Assembly: GCA_964520045.1 (NCBI GenBank) | Contig: CAZFMJ010000007.1 | Coordinates: 1 to 58,928 of the forward strand | Source of the DNA: CAZFMJ01 sp964520045 | Lineage (GTDB): Bacteria; Elusimicrobiota; Elusimicrobia; Elusimicrobiales; CAZFMJ01 | Reading direction: 5' to 3' | Length of the DNA stretch: 58,928 nt | Part shown: positions 16,870-24,449 of the stretch, one piece after another | Layout: the number at the start of each line of letters is the position of its first letter | How positions within the stretch are numbered: the first letter of the stretch is position 1 | Program-made: the position numbers and the translations under genes | Notes under the pieces: model-generated | Database searches by the model: none | Told to the model about the DNA's origin: nothing | The model's input: the letters and a program-made list of their open reading frames with translations, nothing else

Positions 16870-17457
16870 ATGCAAAAGCGCATAGTATTCACAGGCGGGC
16901 CTTCGGGCGGAAAAACTTCGATTATAGAGATAGTGCAGAGGCATTTCGGCGCTAAAGTCGTTACAGTGCCGGAAGCCGCCACTATACTCTATCAAGGGGG
17001 GTTTCCAAGAAAGCCCGGCCCCGCAAATATGAGGCATATCCAAAAGGCCATATATTACGTGGTGCGGGAATTGGAAGATATGGCTGAAAGCGCAATAGCG
17101 GCGCCCGTGGCTTTATGCGACAGGGGCACTCTGGACGGCATGGCTTATTGGCCCGCGGGGGGCGAAGAATTTTTATTTTCCGTGGGTTCAAACCTTAAAA
17201 AAGAATTTTCCAGATATAATATCGTAATCCATCTGCGGTGTCCCGCGTCTAAAGGGGGGTATCAGCCCTCTCAGACAAGGATAGAGAGTCTGGATCAGGC
17301 GCTTAAACTGGATAAAAAGATAGAGCATGTGTGGGAGGGGCATTCCAAGAGATTTATCGTGCCGGATGAGCCCGATTTTCTTATTAAAGTAAGCCGGGTT
17401 ATGGAGATACTGGAGGCTGAAATCCCGAGGTTGATGCTTACAGGAGGGAAACTATGA
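16870..17457 (+). CDS. P-loop ATP-binding protein (AAA_28-like)
   Basis: The 195-residue protein has a Walker A motif GGPSGGKTS (K15) at the extreme N-terminus. A Walker B-like region follows (VALCDRGTLDGMAYWP), and then a helical part with RIESLDQALKLDKKIEHVW. This layout fits the AAA_28 group of P-loop proteins, which includes NadR-type nucleotide kinases. A small-molecule kinase is plausible but not shown. The ATG has no ribosome site. The last four bases overlap the next gene (ATGA), so translation is probably coupled. The sequence before it (16800-16855) carries the GGAATTCC...TGAATCCTGTC repeat. Confidence 0.7.
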   Translation: MQKRIVFTGGPSGGKTSIIEIVQRHFGAKVVTVPEAATILYQGGFPRKPGPANMRHIQKAIYYVVRELEDMAESAIAAPVALCDRGTLDGMAYWPAGGEEFLFSVGSNLKKEFSRYNIVIHLRCPASKGGYQPSQTRIESLDQALKLDKKIEHVWEGHSKRFIVPDEPDFLIKVSRVMEILEAEIPRLMLTGGKL

Positions 17458-18035
17458 GTTGGAAATTTTGGAAAAAAGAAGTTCCCGCGGAGCGGGAGAA
17501 AGAAAAAGACAAGGGGCCGGAAATTAAACTGCCTTTGCCGCAGGAGGATAAAACCGTTTCTGAAGAGATAAAACCTGAGGTCGAGGTTAAGGAAACAGCG
17601 CGGCCGCAAAAGGCCGAAGTCTCGGCCGGCCTGCCGGCAGCGGGGCGGACGGCTGTTGAGGCCGCTCCTGTTGAAAAAGCTGTTTTGCCGGAAAAAAAGG
17701 AACCCAAGGTTGAGCCTAAGGACGAAAAACCGCGCCAGACCGACGAGGAACTTGAAGCTGAATTGATGAAAATAGCGCCGGAGCTGATGGCGCAAGCGAA
17801 GACCCCTGAATCACGTCGGCGTATCGTGGAACTGGCGCGTAAAATGAAGAGTGACGGCGTGGATATAAAAAGCACAAAACAGGTTAATAGTTGGCTGAAA
17901 AAAAATCCCGACGCTGTTTCTAACGAACCCGCGCAGAAAGTTGAGACGTATGTGCGCCCCGAACCTAAAGTGGGAAGAAATGATCCCTGCTCCTGCGGAA
18001 GCGGCAAAAAGTACAAAAAGTGCTGCGGAAAGTAG
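17454..18035 (+). CDS. SEC-C motif protein
   Basis: The last about 22 residues form a SEC-C zinc motif (VGRNDPCSCGSGKKYKKCC), known from SecA C-termini and many small proteins. The first about 85 residues are low-complexity (Lys, Glu, Pro, Ala), and the middle has a short helical region (LMKIAPELMAQAKTPESRRRIVEL). The protein may use the motif to bind SecB or ribosomes, but no function is known. It overlaps the upstream P-loop gene by 4 bases and is followed by a strong terminator. Confidence 0.8.
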   Translation: MSWKFWKKEVPAEREKEKDKGPEIKLPLPQEDKTVSEEIKPEVEVKETARPQKAEVSAGLPAAGRTAVEAAPVEKAVLPEKKEPKVEPKDEKPRQTDEELEAELMKIAPELMAQAKTPESRRRIVELARKMKSDGVDIKSTKQVNSWLKKNPDAVSNEPAQKVETYVRPEPKVGRNDPCSCGSGKKYKKCCGK

Positions 18036-18378
18036 TAAAGAAGTAAGACGGTAGACGGGAGATGGTAGACGGAAAAAAGCAGATAGCATAAAGTAGATAG
18101 TATACAGCGAAACCGGCGATTAAAAACTAAATCGTTTGTTGCCGCCGGTTTCTTTTTCAATCCTACGTTTTTTATACCTTTGTGCGAGTGTTTTTTACCT
18201 AATTTTCGATTCCTGTATCTTATCGGCCGGCTGTTTTCTTCCCTGTCTGCTATCTACTGTCTACCTTCTTCTTGGTGCCCGAAAGACCTATGCCGGATAT
18301 GGGACTAAGGACTCTTTGACCGATTTTTGTTTTGGTGTAAAATAACGGATATCAGCAATAAAAAAGGAGATTGTGTTT
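18036..18378. other. Gene-free 343-bp gap: GTAGACGG repeats and a terminator
   Basis: The left part holds GTAAGACGGTAGACGGG and the right part holds the complement (GTCTGCTATCTACTGTCTACC near 18245-18271), making a long two-armed repeat of the GTAGACGG family. A terminator lies between them. The last 80 bases lead to the next gene and hold no recognisable site apart from its ribosome site AAAAAGGAGA. Confidence 0.6.
18109..18157 (+). terminator. Intrinsic terminator after the SEC-C gene
   Basis: A perfect 10-bp stem (GAAACCGGCG and complement) with a 24-base loop is followed by TTTTT. It ends the P-loop/SEC-C unit. Confidence 0.65.
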
Positions 18379-19062
18379 ATGGTAAAGAAAACAGTTATCA
18401 GCGCCGCTATATTTGTTCTGACAGGCGGTGTCATGGCCCATGGGGCGTCGTTTAATCCCGACAACAGCGCTTCGCCCTATAAAATTGATATGCCTGAGAT
18501 AACGATTCCTTCCGCAGGCATGCCGAAGGCCGGTATCCTTTCAGACCTGCTTCTTCTGTCCGCCCTTGGATCCGACGGTGAATGCATGTCCGTCACAAAT
18601 ATTCAGCTTGAAAAATTTATTTCCAGTTTTAAGAATTGGAGCGAAGAAACCGATTCTTATGTGGCGGATATAGTAGCGGAGAATCCTTCTCTTGCGGTGG
18701 ACCTCATAAAGTATTCCATAGATTTCCGCAGGCTGTGCGGAGATATGGAAAATAATGCGAATATAGCGGAATCGACGCGGAAATTATGGAAATCAATGTT
18801 CTACTACATGGGCAAGGTTCAGCCGAGATTTGCCGAAGCGATAAACAACCGGTTTAAGGAACTGGATAAAAAATCCGACTCCCAGCTTGTCGATATGGTG
18901 AAAAAAGACAAGGGTTTTGTTCTGCTGATGTCTTCATTGTGCAGCGAAGTGCAGGAGCGGCTGGGTTTTATGGCGGGGGACGCTTTCTGGGACGGACTGC
19001 TCGGCCTTGCAAAAAAAACAGGAGAAAGACTGGATAAGGCGCTTTCTTCCGTGTCCGACTGA
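18379..19062 (+). CDS. Secreted helical protein of unknown function
   Basis: The ATG at 18379 is preferred over the GTG at 18373 because AAAAAGGAGA then lies at a normal 8-base spacing. The product has 227 residues and a clear signal peptide (VKKTVISAAIFVLTGGVMAHGA). The mature part is mostly helical and polar, with single cysteines in DGECMS, RRLCGDM and SSLCSEV. I recognise no family. The gene stands alone between two terminators, so it is a single transcription unit. Confidence 0.65.
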   Translation: MVKKTVISAAIFVLTGGVMAHGASFNPDNSASPYKIDMPEITIPSAGMPKAGILSDLLLLSALGSDGECMSVTNIQLEKFISSFKNWSEETDSYVADIVAENPSLAVDLIKYSIDFRRLCGDMENNANIAESTRKLWKSMFYYMGKVQPRFAEAINNRFKELDKKSDSQLVDMVKKDKGFVLLMSSLCSEVQERLGFMAGDAFWDGLLGLAKKTGERLDKALSSVSD

Positions 19063-19083
19063 CAAAGGTTTGTATTGAAAAAA

Positions 19084-19109
19084 GCCGCCCCAAAAGGGCG
19101 GCTTTTTTT
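19084..19109 (+). terminator. Intrinsic terminator after the secreted protein gene
   Basis: GCCGCCC, then C and AAAA, then GGGCGGC, is followed by seven T residues. This is a textbook rho-independent terminator just before the EamA gene. Confidence 0.9.
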
Positions 19110-19112
19110 ATA

Positions 19113-19118
19113 TATAAT
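19113..19118 (+). promoter_or_regulatory. Possible -10 box of a leaderless EamA transcript
   Basis: TATAAT ends nine bases before the ATG at 19128, directly after the preceding terminator. Transcription starting 7-8 bases on would leave almost no leader, and no ribosome site is present. No good -35 match is visible. Confidence 0.45.
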
Positions 19119-19127
19119 ACTTCTTAA

Positions 19128-20033
19128 ATGAATCCCGTGGTTTCACTTTGGATATGCTGGCTTTTTAATTCCACGTGGCCGATAACCGGACATGTCGCGG
19201 TTTTAAAAATGTCGCCTGTTCTGCTGGCCTGGTTCGCTGCGTTCGCCGGGTTTTGCGTTTTTATTCCGCGGGTTTATAAAACAGGCGCGTGGAGAAAACT
19301 TCTGCGCGCGGATGTCTTCTGGAAGATGGTTTATGTCGGCGCTTTCGGGAGCGCCATCCCGATAATTTTCTTTTTTTCCGCGCTTAAATATACCACGCCC
19401 GCAAATGCCGCGATACTTGCCCAGATAGAGGTCGTATATTCTTTTCTGATCGCCTATCTGCTTCTCTCGGAAAAAATTTCAGGTTCCCAAATTGCGGGGA
19501 GTCTGCTCGTTGTATCCGGCACCTGTCTTATAGCCTTCAATGAAAGGCTTTCTCCAAGATGGAGGGGCGATTTGATGATACTTGCCACTCCGTGGATGTA
19601 TCAATTATCCCACGCCTTTGTAAAAAAACTCCCCGATGACTGCCCCGAATTTTTAATAGCGTTCGGAAGGCTGTTTTTCGGCTGGATTATCCTTACGCCC
19701 ATAGTCGCGGCATACGCTCTCTTCGGTAATTTGTATTTTGAGCCGGGGATTAAAGCTTTTTCCGTCATATTGTACCACGGTATTATTTTGAGCGCGTTTT
19801 CCATATTTTTGTGGTACAATACCATACGCAGAATGGACCTTGCAAAAGCCACGGCTGTTCTGCTTTCTTATCCCGTGATGACTACTCTGCTTTCATGGCT
19901 CCTGTTAAGGGAAAAGATTTTTCCCTACCAGATAGGCGGAATGGTTCTTGCTATCGCCGGAGCATGGTGGATAACTCTTCTATCAAAGCAATCCTCTCGT
20001 GGTATCATAAAGGATTCTTTAAGTCAGGTATAA
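19128..20033 (+). CDS. EamA/DMT family transporter
   Basis: The 301-residue protein has ten predicted membrane helices in two related halves. The EamA pattern is clear: ALKYTTPANAAILAQIEVVY in the first half, LLLSEKISGSQIAGSLLVVSG after it, and KATAVLLSYPVMTTLLSWLLL with REKIFPYQIGGMVLAIAG in the second. Members export or import metabolites such as amino acids; the substrate here is unknown. There is no Shine-Dalgarno site. The stop codon lies inside a TATAAT box that probably serves the next gene. Confidence 0.88.
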   Translation: MNPVVSLWICWLFNSTWPITGHVAVLKMSPVLLAWFAAFAGFCVFIPRVYKTGAWRKLLRADVFWKMVYVGAFGSAIPIIFFFSALKYTTPANAAILAQIEVVYSFLIAYLLLSEKISGSQIAGSLLVVSGTCLIAFNERLSPRWRGDLMILATPWMYQLSHAFVKKLPDDCPEFLIAFGRLFFGWIILTPIVAAYALFGNLYFEPGIKAFSVILYHGIILSAFSIFLWYNTIRRMDLAKATAVLLSYPVMTTLLSWLLLREKIFPYQIGGMVLAIAGAWWITLLSKQSSRGIIKDSLSQV

Positions 20034-20034
20034 T
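20029..20034 (+). promoter_or_regulatory. Possible -10 box of a leaderless hutI transcript
   Basis: TATAAT overlaps the stop codon of the EamA gene and ends five bases before the hutI ATG at 20040. A leaderless transcript is the simplest reading. The -35 region is weak. Confidence 0.4.
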
Positions 20035-20039
20035 TGACT

Positions 20040-21314
20040 ATGACAAAACCTCTTCTTATTACGGGCTTAAGGCAATTGCTTACATTGAGCGGGTCTAAAA
20101 CCGCGCGCCGCGGCAAAGCTATGGGCGAAACGGGCATTATAAAAGACGGCGCCGTTCTTATGGATAAGGGAGTTATACTCGCGTCGGGAGTCTCGGGCGA
20201 AGTGATGAAGCATCCGCTTGCGTCGTTGTCTGAGGATGTTTCCGTCAAAGGCGTAGCGCTGCCGGGTTTTGTCGACAGCCATACCCATCCGGTATTCGCG
20301 CAGGCCCGGCTGGCCGATTTTTCAATGAGGACGGCGGGGGCTTCCTATCAGCAGATAAAAGCCGCGGGCGGCGGAATAATTTCAAGCGTAAACGGCGTAA
20401 GAAATGCGCGTCAGACGGATATGGAAGACGACTTGCGCCAGAGAGCTGTTCGTTTTCTTGAGGCCGGAACTACCACGATAGAGGCAAAGAGCGGATACGG
20501 CCTTTCTCCGGAGTCGGAGGAAAAGATGCTTAGGGTCATAGCCGCCGTGGCCGGAGAAGGACCGCTTGAAATTCTGCCTACTCTGCTTGCGGCGCATGCC
20601 GTGCCTCCCGAATTCGGGGGGGACGCCGAAAAATATTCCGAATACGTAATAAAGGAAATCCTTCCGCGGATCTCGCGGCAGAAGCTGGCGGTATTTGCCG
20701 ACGTATTCTGCGAAAAGGGTTATTTTTCTCCGGAGCAGTCGAAGCGGATCCTTAATGCGGCAAAGCGTCTGGGGCTTAAATCCAAAGTGCATGCCGAACA
20801 GCTTAACAGATACGGCGGAGCGATGGTCGCGGCGCAGGTAAAGGCGGTGTCCGCCGACCATCTTGACTTCGCTTCGGACAAAGAGATTTCAGCCATGAAG
20901 AAGGCTAAAGTTATCGCCACTCTGCTTCCTGCTTCTAATTACTTTCTCGGATTAAAAAACTATCCGCAGTCGCGCAAAATGATAGACGCCGGACTGCCTA
21001 CGGCTCTTGCCACTGATTTTAATCCCGGCACCTGCCCGTGCTGGAATATGCAGATGGTCATTTCCATAGCCTGCACCCAGATGAGGATGTCTCCGGAAGA
21101 AGCGATTACCGCTTCAACCATAAACGGGGCGCATGCTTTGGGCATTGCCGGAAGGACGGGCAGTATTGAGCCCGGAAAACAGGCTGATTTAATCGTGATC
21201 GATGCAGACGATTACCGGGAGCTTGCCTATTATTTCGGCGACAATCAGTGCGCCATGACCATAAAAAAGGGAAAGATAGTTTACGATAAGCATAAAATAA
21301 GCGATAAGATATAA
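20040..21314 (+). CDS. hutI: Imidazolonepropionase
   Basis: This amidohydrolase opens imidazolone-5-propionate to formiminoglutamate in histidine breakdown. The metal-binding H81-x-H83 lies in DSHTHPVF. EAKSGYGLSPESE follows in its normal place, HAEQ carries a third ligand region, and TDFNPGTCPCWNMQ holds the catalytic Asp. The product has 424 residues when started at the ATG at 20040, with an in-frame TTG six bases upstream. The next enzyme for its product, FTCD, is 3.1 kb downstream, but urocanase and histidase are not in the window. Confidence 0.94.
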   Translation: MTKPLLITGLRQLLTLSGSKTARRGKAMGETGIIKDGAVLMDKGVILASGVSGEVMKHPLASLSEDVSVKGVALPGFVDSHTHPVFAQARLADFSMRTAGASYQQIKAAGGGIISSVNGVRNARQTDMEDDLRQRAVRFLEAGTTTIEAKSGYGLSPESEEKMLRVIAAVAGEGPLEILPTLLAAHAVPPEFGGDAEKYSEYVIKEILPRISRQKLAVFADVFCEKGYFSPEQSKRILNAAKRLGLKSKVHAEQLNRYGGAMVAAQVKAVSADHLDFASDKEISAMKKAKVIATLLPASNYFLGLKNYPQSRKMIDAGLPTALATDFNPGTCPCWNMQMVISIACTQMRMSPEEAITASTINGAHALGIAGRTGSIEPGKQADLIVIDADDYRELAYYFGDNQCAMTIKKGKIVYDKHKISDKI

Positions 21315-21373
21315 GCGGAAAAGCAGAACGCAGATGACAGCGAAGCAGTCCCGCGCAGTTTGCGGGGCGCAGT

Positions 21374-21443
21374 CCCATTCTTTCCTTGAAAGGCTTTGAG
21401 AATGGGTCAGTCCAAACTCACTGCCCTTAAGGATAGTTTGGGG
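21374..21443 (+). repeat. DH element, copy
   Basis: CCCATTCTTTCC...GAATGGG and TCCAAACTCA...AGTTTGGGG are present in tandem. The surrounding sequence (GCAGAACGCAGATGACAGCG on the left, GCAGCGTTATCAGCG on the right) recurs next to the copy at 23214. Confidence 0.75.
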
Positions 21444-21477
21444 CAGCGTTATCAGCGTTCTATATTTAGTTGATGTT

Positions 21478-22329
21478 ATGAAAATTATTCTTTTTGACAT
21501 AGACGGAACGCTTGTAAAAGCCGGCGGAGCCGGAAAACTCGCCTTAAACAAGGCGGTAAAGACCCTTCACGGCGCCGAGGATGTCTGCTCAAAATTTTAT
21601 CTTGCCGGAGGCACCGATAAGGTTAATTTTATGCAGGCTTTTATCGAGGCAAAAGGCAGAAAGCCGGCAAGGAAGGAAGTAAAGGCCGTAGAAAAAAAAT
21701 ATCTCGAACTCCTGCCGGCGGAAGTGGACAATGCGGTTAAAGACGGCAGATACATGGAAATACCCGGAGTCGCGCAATTGCTTAAGTTTTTATCAAAACG
21801 CAGAGATGTTTTTATCGGGCTCGGCACGGGAAATCTAAAAAAGGGCGCTTTTATAAAGCTCAAGCCTTCGGGTTTGTCAAAATATTTTATATTCGGTGGA
21901 TTCGGCTGTGATTCCTATGAAAGGGCGGAAGTGCTGAAAAAGGCTGTTAAAAGGGCGGAGAAAATAGCGGGCAGAAAAGCGCGGGTCTGCGACGTGTATA
22001 TTATAGGAGACACCCATAAGGATGTTTCCGCCGGAAAAGAGGCGGGGTATCATACCGGCGCCGTAACGTGCGGTTTCGGCGACCGTTCTAAAATAATGAG
22101 AACAGGGCCTGAGCTTGTTGCCGAAGATTTTACGGATTTATCCCCGTGGCTTATATGGCTTGGGCTGAAAAAAGACCCGAAAGGAATAAAACGCGATTCG
22201 CTGATGTTTCCGGACACGCCTATCGAACATGTGCAATACGCGAGAACAGGAGAAGAGGGTAGATGGGAGACGGTAGACGGTAGACGGCAAATGGGGAAAG
22301 GGAGACGGAAGAGTAAAAACGGCAAATGA
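21478..22329 (+). CDS. HAD-family hydrolase with a repeat-derived C-terminal tail
   Basis: The HAD signature is at the start: FDIDGT, with D7 as nucleophile and D9 as acid/base. A helical cap follows, then GLGTGNLKKGAF and VYIIGDTHKDVSAGKEAGY with the closing aspartates. It is probably a phosphoglycolate-phosphatase-like enzyme; the substrate is unknown. The last about 25 residues (from EEGRWETVDGRR on) are encoded by a GTAGACGG intergenic repeat and have no place in the fold. The gene has therefore run into the repeat after loss or absence of its own stop. No ribosome site precedes the ATG. Confidence 0.85.
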   Translation: MKIILFDIDGTLVKAGGAGKLALNKAVKTLHGAEDVCSKFYLAGGTDKVNFMQAFIEAKGRKPARKEVKAVEKKYLELLPAEVDNAVKDGRYMEIPGVAQLLKFLSKRRDVFIGLGTGNLKKGAFIKLKPSGLSKYFIFGGFGCDSYERAEVLKKAVKRAEKIAGRKARVCDVYIIGDTHKDVSAGKEAGYHTGAVTCGFGDRSKIMRTGPELVAEDFTDLSPWLIWLGLKKDPKGIKRDSLMFPDTPIEHVQYARTGEEGRWETVDGRRQMGKGRRKSKNGK

Positions 22330-22372
22330 TTTTTTTTACCGTTTACCTTTTACCATCTACCTTCTACCGATT
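22256..22372. repeat. GTAGACGG-type inverted repeat block overlapping the HAD gene end
   Basis: GGGTAGATGGGAGACGGTAG forms the left arm and TACCGTTTACC...CTACCTTCTACCG the right arm, about 60 bp apart. The left arm is read as protein by the HAD gene. The right arm leads to the next gene. The end (ATTGAAACGGCGGAAAGG) matches the end of the block at 48640. Confidence 0.75.
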
Positions 22373-22425
22373 GAAACGGCGGAAAGGAAAATACAAAATT
22401 GGAAATCGCGAATTGAGAATAAAAT

Positions 22426-23289
22426 ATGTCTTTTCCTAATTTTAAGAATAAGTACGGGCAAAAACCTGTTTTCACGGCAAAGGACTATCTTAAATATCTG
22501 GAAAACACAAACCGTCTTCCCGGTTTTAAGCCTCCCGAAGGTATAATTTTCTGCTACAGCCGCAGGTTTATCGAACAAGTTCTTAGAAAACATAAAATAG
22601 CCGACGCCGCGGGTTTCGGCGGCAGAATATATCTATTGGAAGAGTCCGGCCGGCGGATAGGTGTCGCGCTATCGGGGATAGGCGCGCCTGCCGTTATAAC
22701 GAGGATGGAGGAATATATCGCCTTCGGGGTTAAAAAATTTATTTCAATAGGAACAGCCGGCAGTCTGCAGAAAGATTTGGATATAGGAAGTCTTGTAATA
22801 TGCGAAAAGGCGATAAGAGATGAAGGCGTGTCGCATCATTATCTTCCGCCGTCAAAATACGCATATGCTTCAAAAGATCTGACCAAAAAAATTATAAATG
22901 CCGTGAAATCAGCCGGCCTGAAATATACCTGCGGTCCAAACTGGACAATAGACGTCCCGTATATGGAAACAAAAGCTGAAATTAAAAAATATCAGCGGGA
23001 AGGGGTGTTGACCGTAGATATGGAAGCGGCATCAATTTTTGCCGCGGCGCAGCGCAGGGATGTTCAAGCCGGCGCAGTTTTTATGGTGAGCGATTCTTTG
23101 GCGGATTTAAAATGGAATCCGCAGTTTCACTCGGTAAAATTAAATGCGGGTTTTGAGACTGTATTTAATTCCTGCGTTTCGGCCTTGTCGGTAAATACCC
23201 GGCAGAACGCAGACCCATTCTTTCCCTCAAAAGCTTTGAGAATGGGTCAGTCCAAACTCACCGCTTTTATGGATGGTTTGGGCAGATGA
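22426..23289 (+). CDS. Nucleoside phosphorylase (PNP/UDP family) with a repeat-derived tail
   Basis: The 287-residue enzyme should cleave a nucleoside to base and ribose-1-phosphate in salvage. Family marks are GIGAPAVITRMEEYIAFG, ISIGTAGSLQKDLDIGSLV, and the ribose-binding LTVDMEAASIFAAAQRR near residue 200, which is closest to uridine phosphorylases. The last about 27 residues (from QNADPFFPS on) come from a DH element and are absent from the family core. The substrate base remains open. No ribosome site is visible before the ATG. Confidence 0.82.
   Translation: MSFPNFKNKYGQKPVFTAKDYLKYLENTNRLPGFKPPEGIIFCYSRRFIEQVLRKHKIADAAGFGGRIYLLEESGRRIGVALSGIGAPAVITRMEEYIAFGVKKFISIGTAGSLQKDLDIGSLVICEKAIRDEGVSHHYLPPSKYAYASKDLTKKIINAVKSAGLKYTCGPNWTIDVPYMETKAEIKKYQREGVLTVDMEAASIFAAAQRRDVQAGAVFMVSDSLADLKWNPQFHSVKLNAGFETVFNSCVSALSVNTRQNADPFFPSKALRMGQSKLTAFMDGLGR
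23214..23282 (+). repeat. DH element read as the C-terminus of the nucleoside phosphorylase
   Basis: It starts after AACGCAGA and ends before CAGATGACGCTG, which again fits insertion with an AGA (or CAGA) duplication. Its reading as codons supplies the phosphorylase tail. Confidence 0.75.
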
Positions 23290-23615
23290 CGCTGATAATT
23301 ATAAATATTAGGAAAAAAGCCGAAGACTAAACGCAAAGAACGCAAAGTAAACGCAAAGGACACAGACACATTCTTTCCTTAAAAGGCGTTGAGAATGGGT
23401 CAGTCCAAACTCATTGCCTTTTCCGCCTCTCCGTTTTTTGCGGATGGCGAGATCCCGCCGGGCTATGCGGCGGAAAGGTTTGTTTGGACAGAGTGAATCT
23501 GATGGATGAGGTGAAGACGAATTATCCAATCAGGTCGTTGGCATAGCGATGAAAGTTAATGGCTTGTAATCTTTGCGTTCTTAGCGTAAGTTCTTTGCGT
23601 CCTTTGCGGTTAAAC
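23289..23615 (+). mobile_element. Internally deleted GxxExxY element carrying a nested long DH element
   Basis: The left end (GATAATTATAAATATT, CGAAGACTAAACGCAAAGAA) and the right end (TCTTTGCGTTCTTAGCG... TTCTTTGCGTCCTTTGCGG) match the full element at 4720-5235. The gene is reduced to its first about 20 codons, ending ATGAAAG, joined to its last five (TTAATGGCTTGTAA). A long-form DH element (23367-23489) sits inside the left part, between ACACAGA and AGAGTGAAT. The full copy reads ACACGGAGTGAAT there, so a 3-bp AGA duplication is implied. No protein can be made from this copy. It fills the 385-bp gap. Confidence 0.75.
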
Positions 23616-23674
23616 TTTTTGCGCTTTGGCTTGTTTATTAATGCGGGCGGTTATCTTTATCGGGGTGTTGTAGT

Positions 23675-24427
23675 ATGCGTGTAAAAAAAGACTGGTATAA
23701 AAAATTTTTTAAAGATTCATTTTATAATCCCGCCTCTCCCGCAGCCGTGGAACATGCTCCGGAAGAGGCCGCGTTTGTAATGAGGGTATTGGGACTAAAG
23801 AAAAGGGCGAAGATATTAGATTTATGCTGCGGTCCGGGCAGGCATTCAGTCCTGCTCGCAGAGAAGGGTTTTGACGTAACAGGCTTTGATTTTTCAAAAG
23901 AATATCTGGCTCAGGCTGAACAAAAAGCCGAAAGAGCCGGCGCGCGGATAAAATTTATTCACGGCGACATGCGGAGGCTTAAGTTTAAGAATGAATTCGA
24001 CGCGGCAATAAACATGTTCACGAGTTTCGGGTATTTCAGGAATTTTAAAGACGACATAAGGGTTCTTAAGGGAATAAACAAATCTTTAAAGCATAAAGGG
24101 TTGCTCCTGATGGATATAAAGAACGGAGAGTCTTTGCGCTGGAATTTTTCCCCCAGAGACTGGTATGAGGAAAATGGCGCGTTTTATCTTGAGGAGCGGG
24201 CTTTTAAGCCGGGGACTAAAAATATGCTTCAATGCAGAAGAGTTAAAATAGCGCCCGGCGGTAAAATGCAGGGGAGATTTTTTGAGATAAGAGTGTATAA
24301 TAAAAAATCCCTGAGCATAGCCCTGAGTAAAGCTGGGTTTATCCCCCTTAAATTCTGGGGCGGTTTTGACGGCCAAAAATTATCGGATAAAACGAAGCGG
24401 CTTATTGTATTGGCAAAAAAACAGTAA
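23675..24427 (+). CDS. Class I SAM-dependent methyltransferase
   Basis: The 250-residue protein has the SAM-binding motif I (ILDLCCGPGRHSVLLAEKG), an acidic residue after beta2 (VTGFDFSKEYL) and motif post-I (KFIHGDMRRLKF). The family includes small-molecule and tRNA methyltransferases, and the target is not evident. The start is the ATG at 23675, and only a loose GGGGTG precedes it. It ends 22 bp before ftcD, so the two may be cotranscribed. Confidence 0.85.
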   Translation: MRVKKDWYKKFFKDSFYNPASPAAVEHAPEEAAFVMRVLGLKKRAKILDLCCGPGRHSVLLAEKGFDVTGFDFSKEYLAQAEQKAERAGARIKFIHGDMRRLKFKNEFDAAINMFTSFGYFRNFKDDIRVLKGINKSLKHKGLLLMDIKNGESLRWNFSPRDWYEENGAFYLEERAFKPGTKNMLQCRRVKIAPGGKMQGRFFEIRVYNKKSLSIALSKAGFIPLKFWGGFDGQKLSDKTKRLIVLAKKQ

Positions 24428-24449
24428 ATAACTTCTCTTGGAGGATAAC

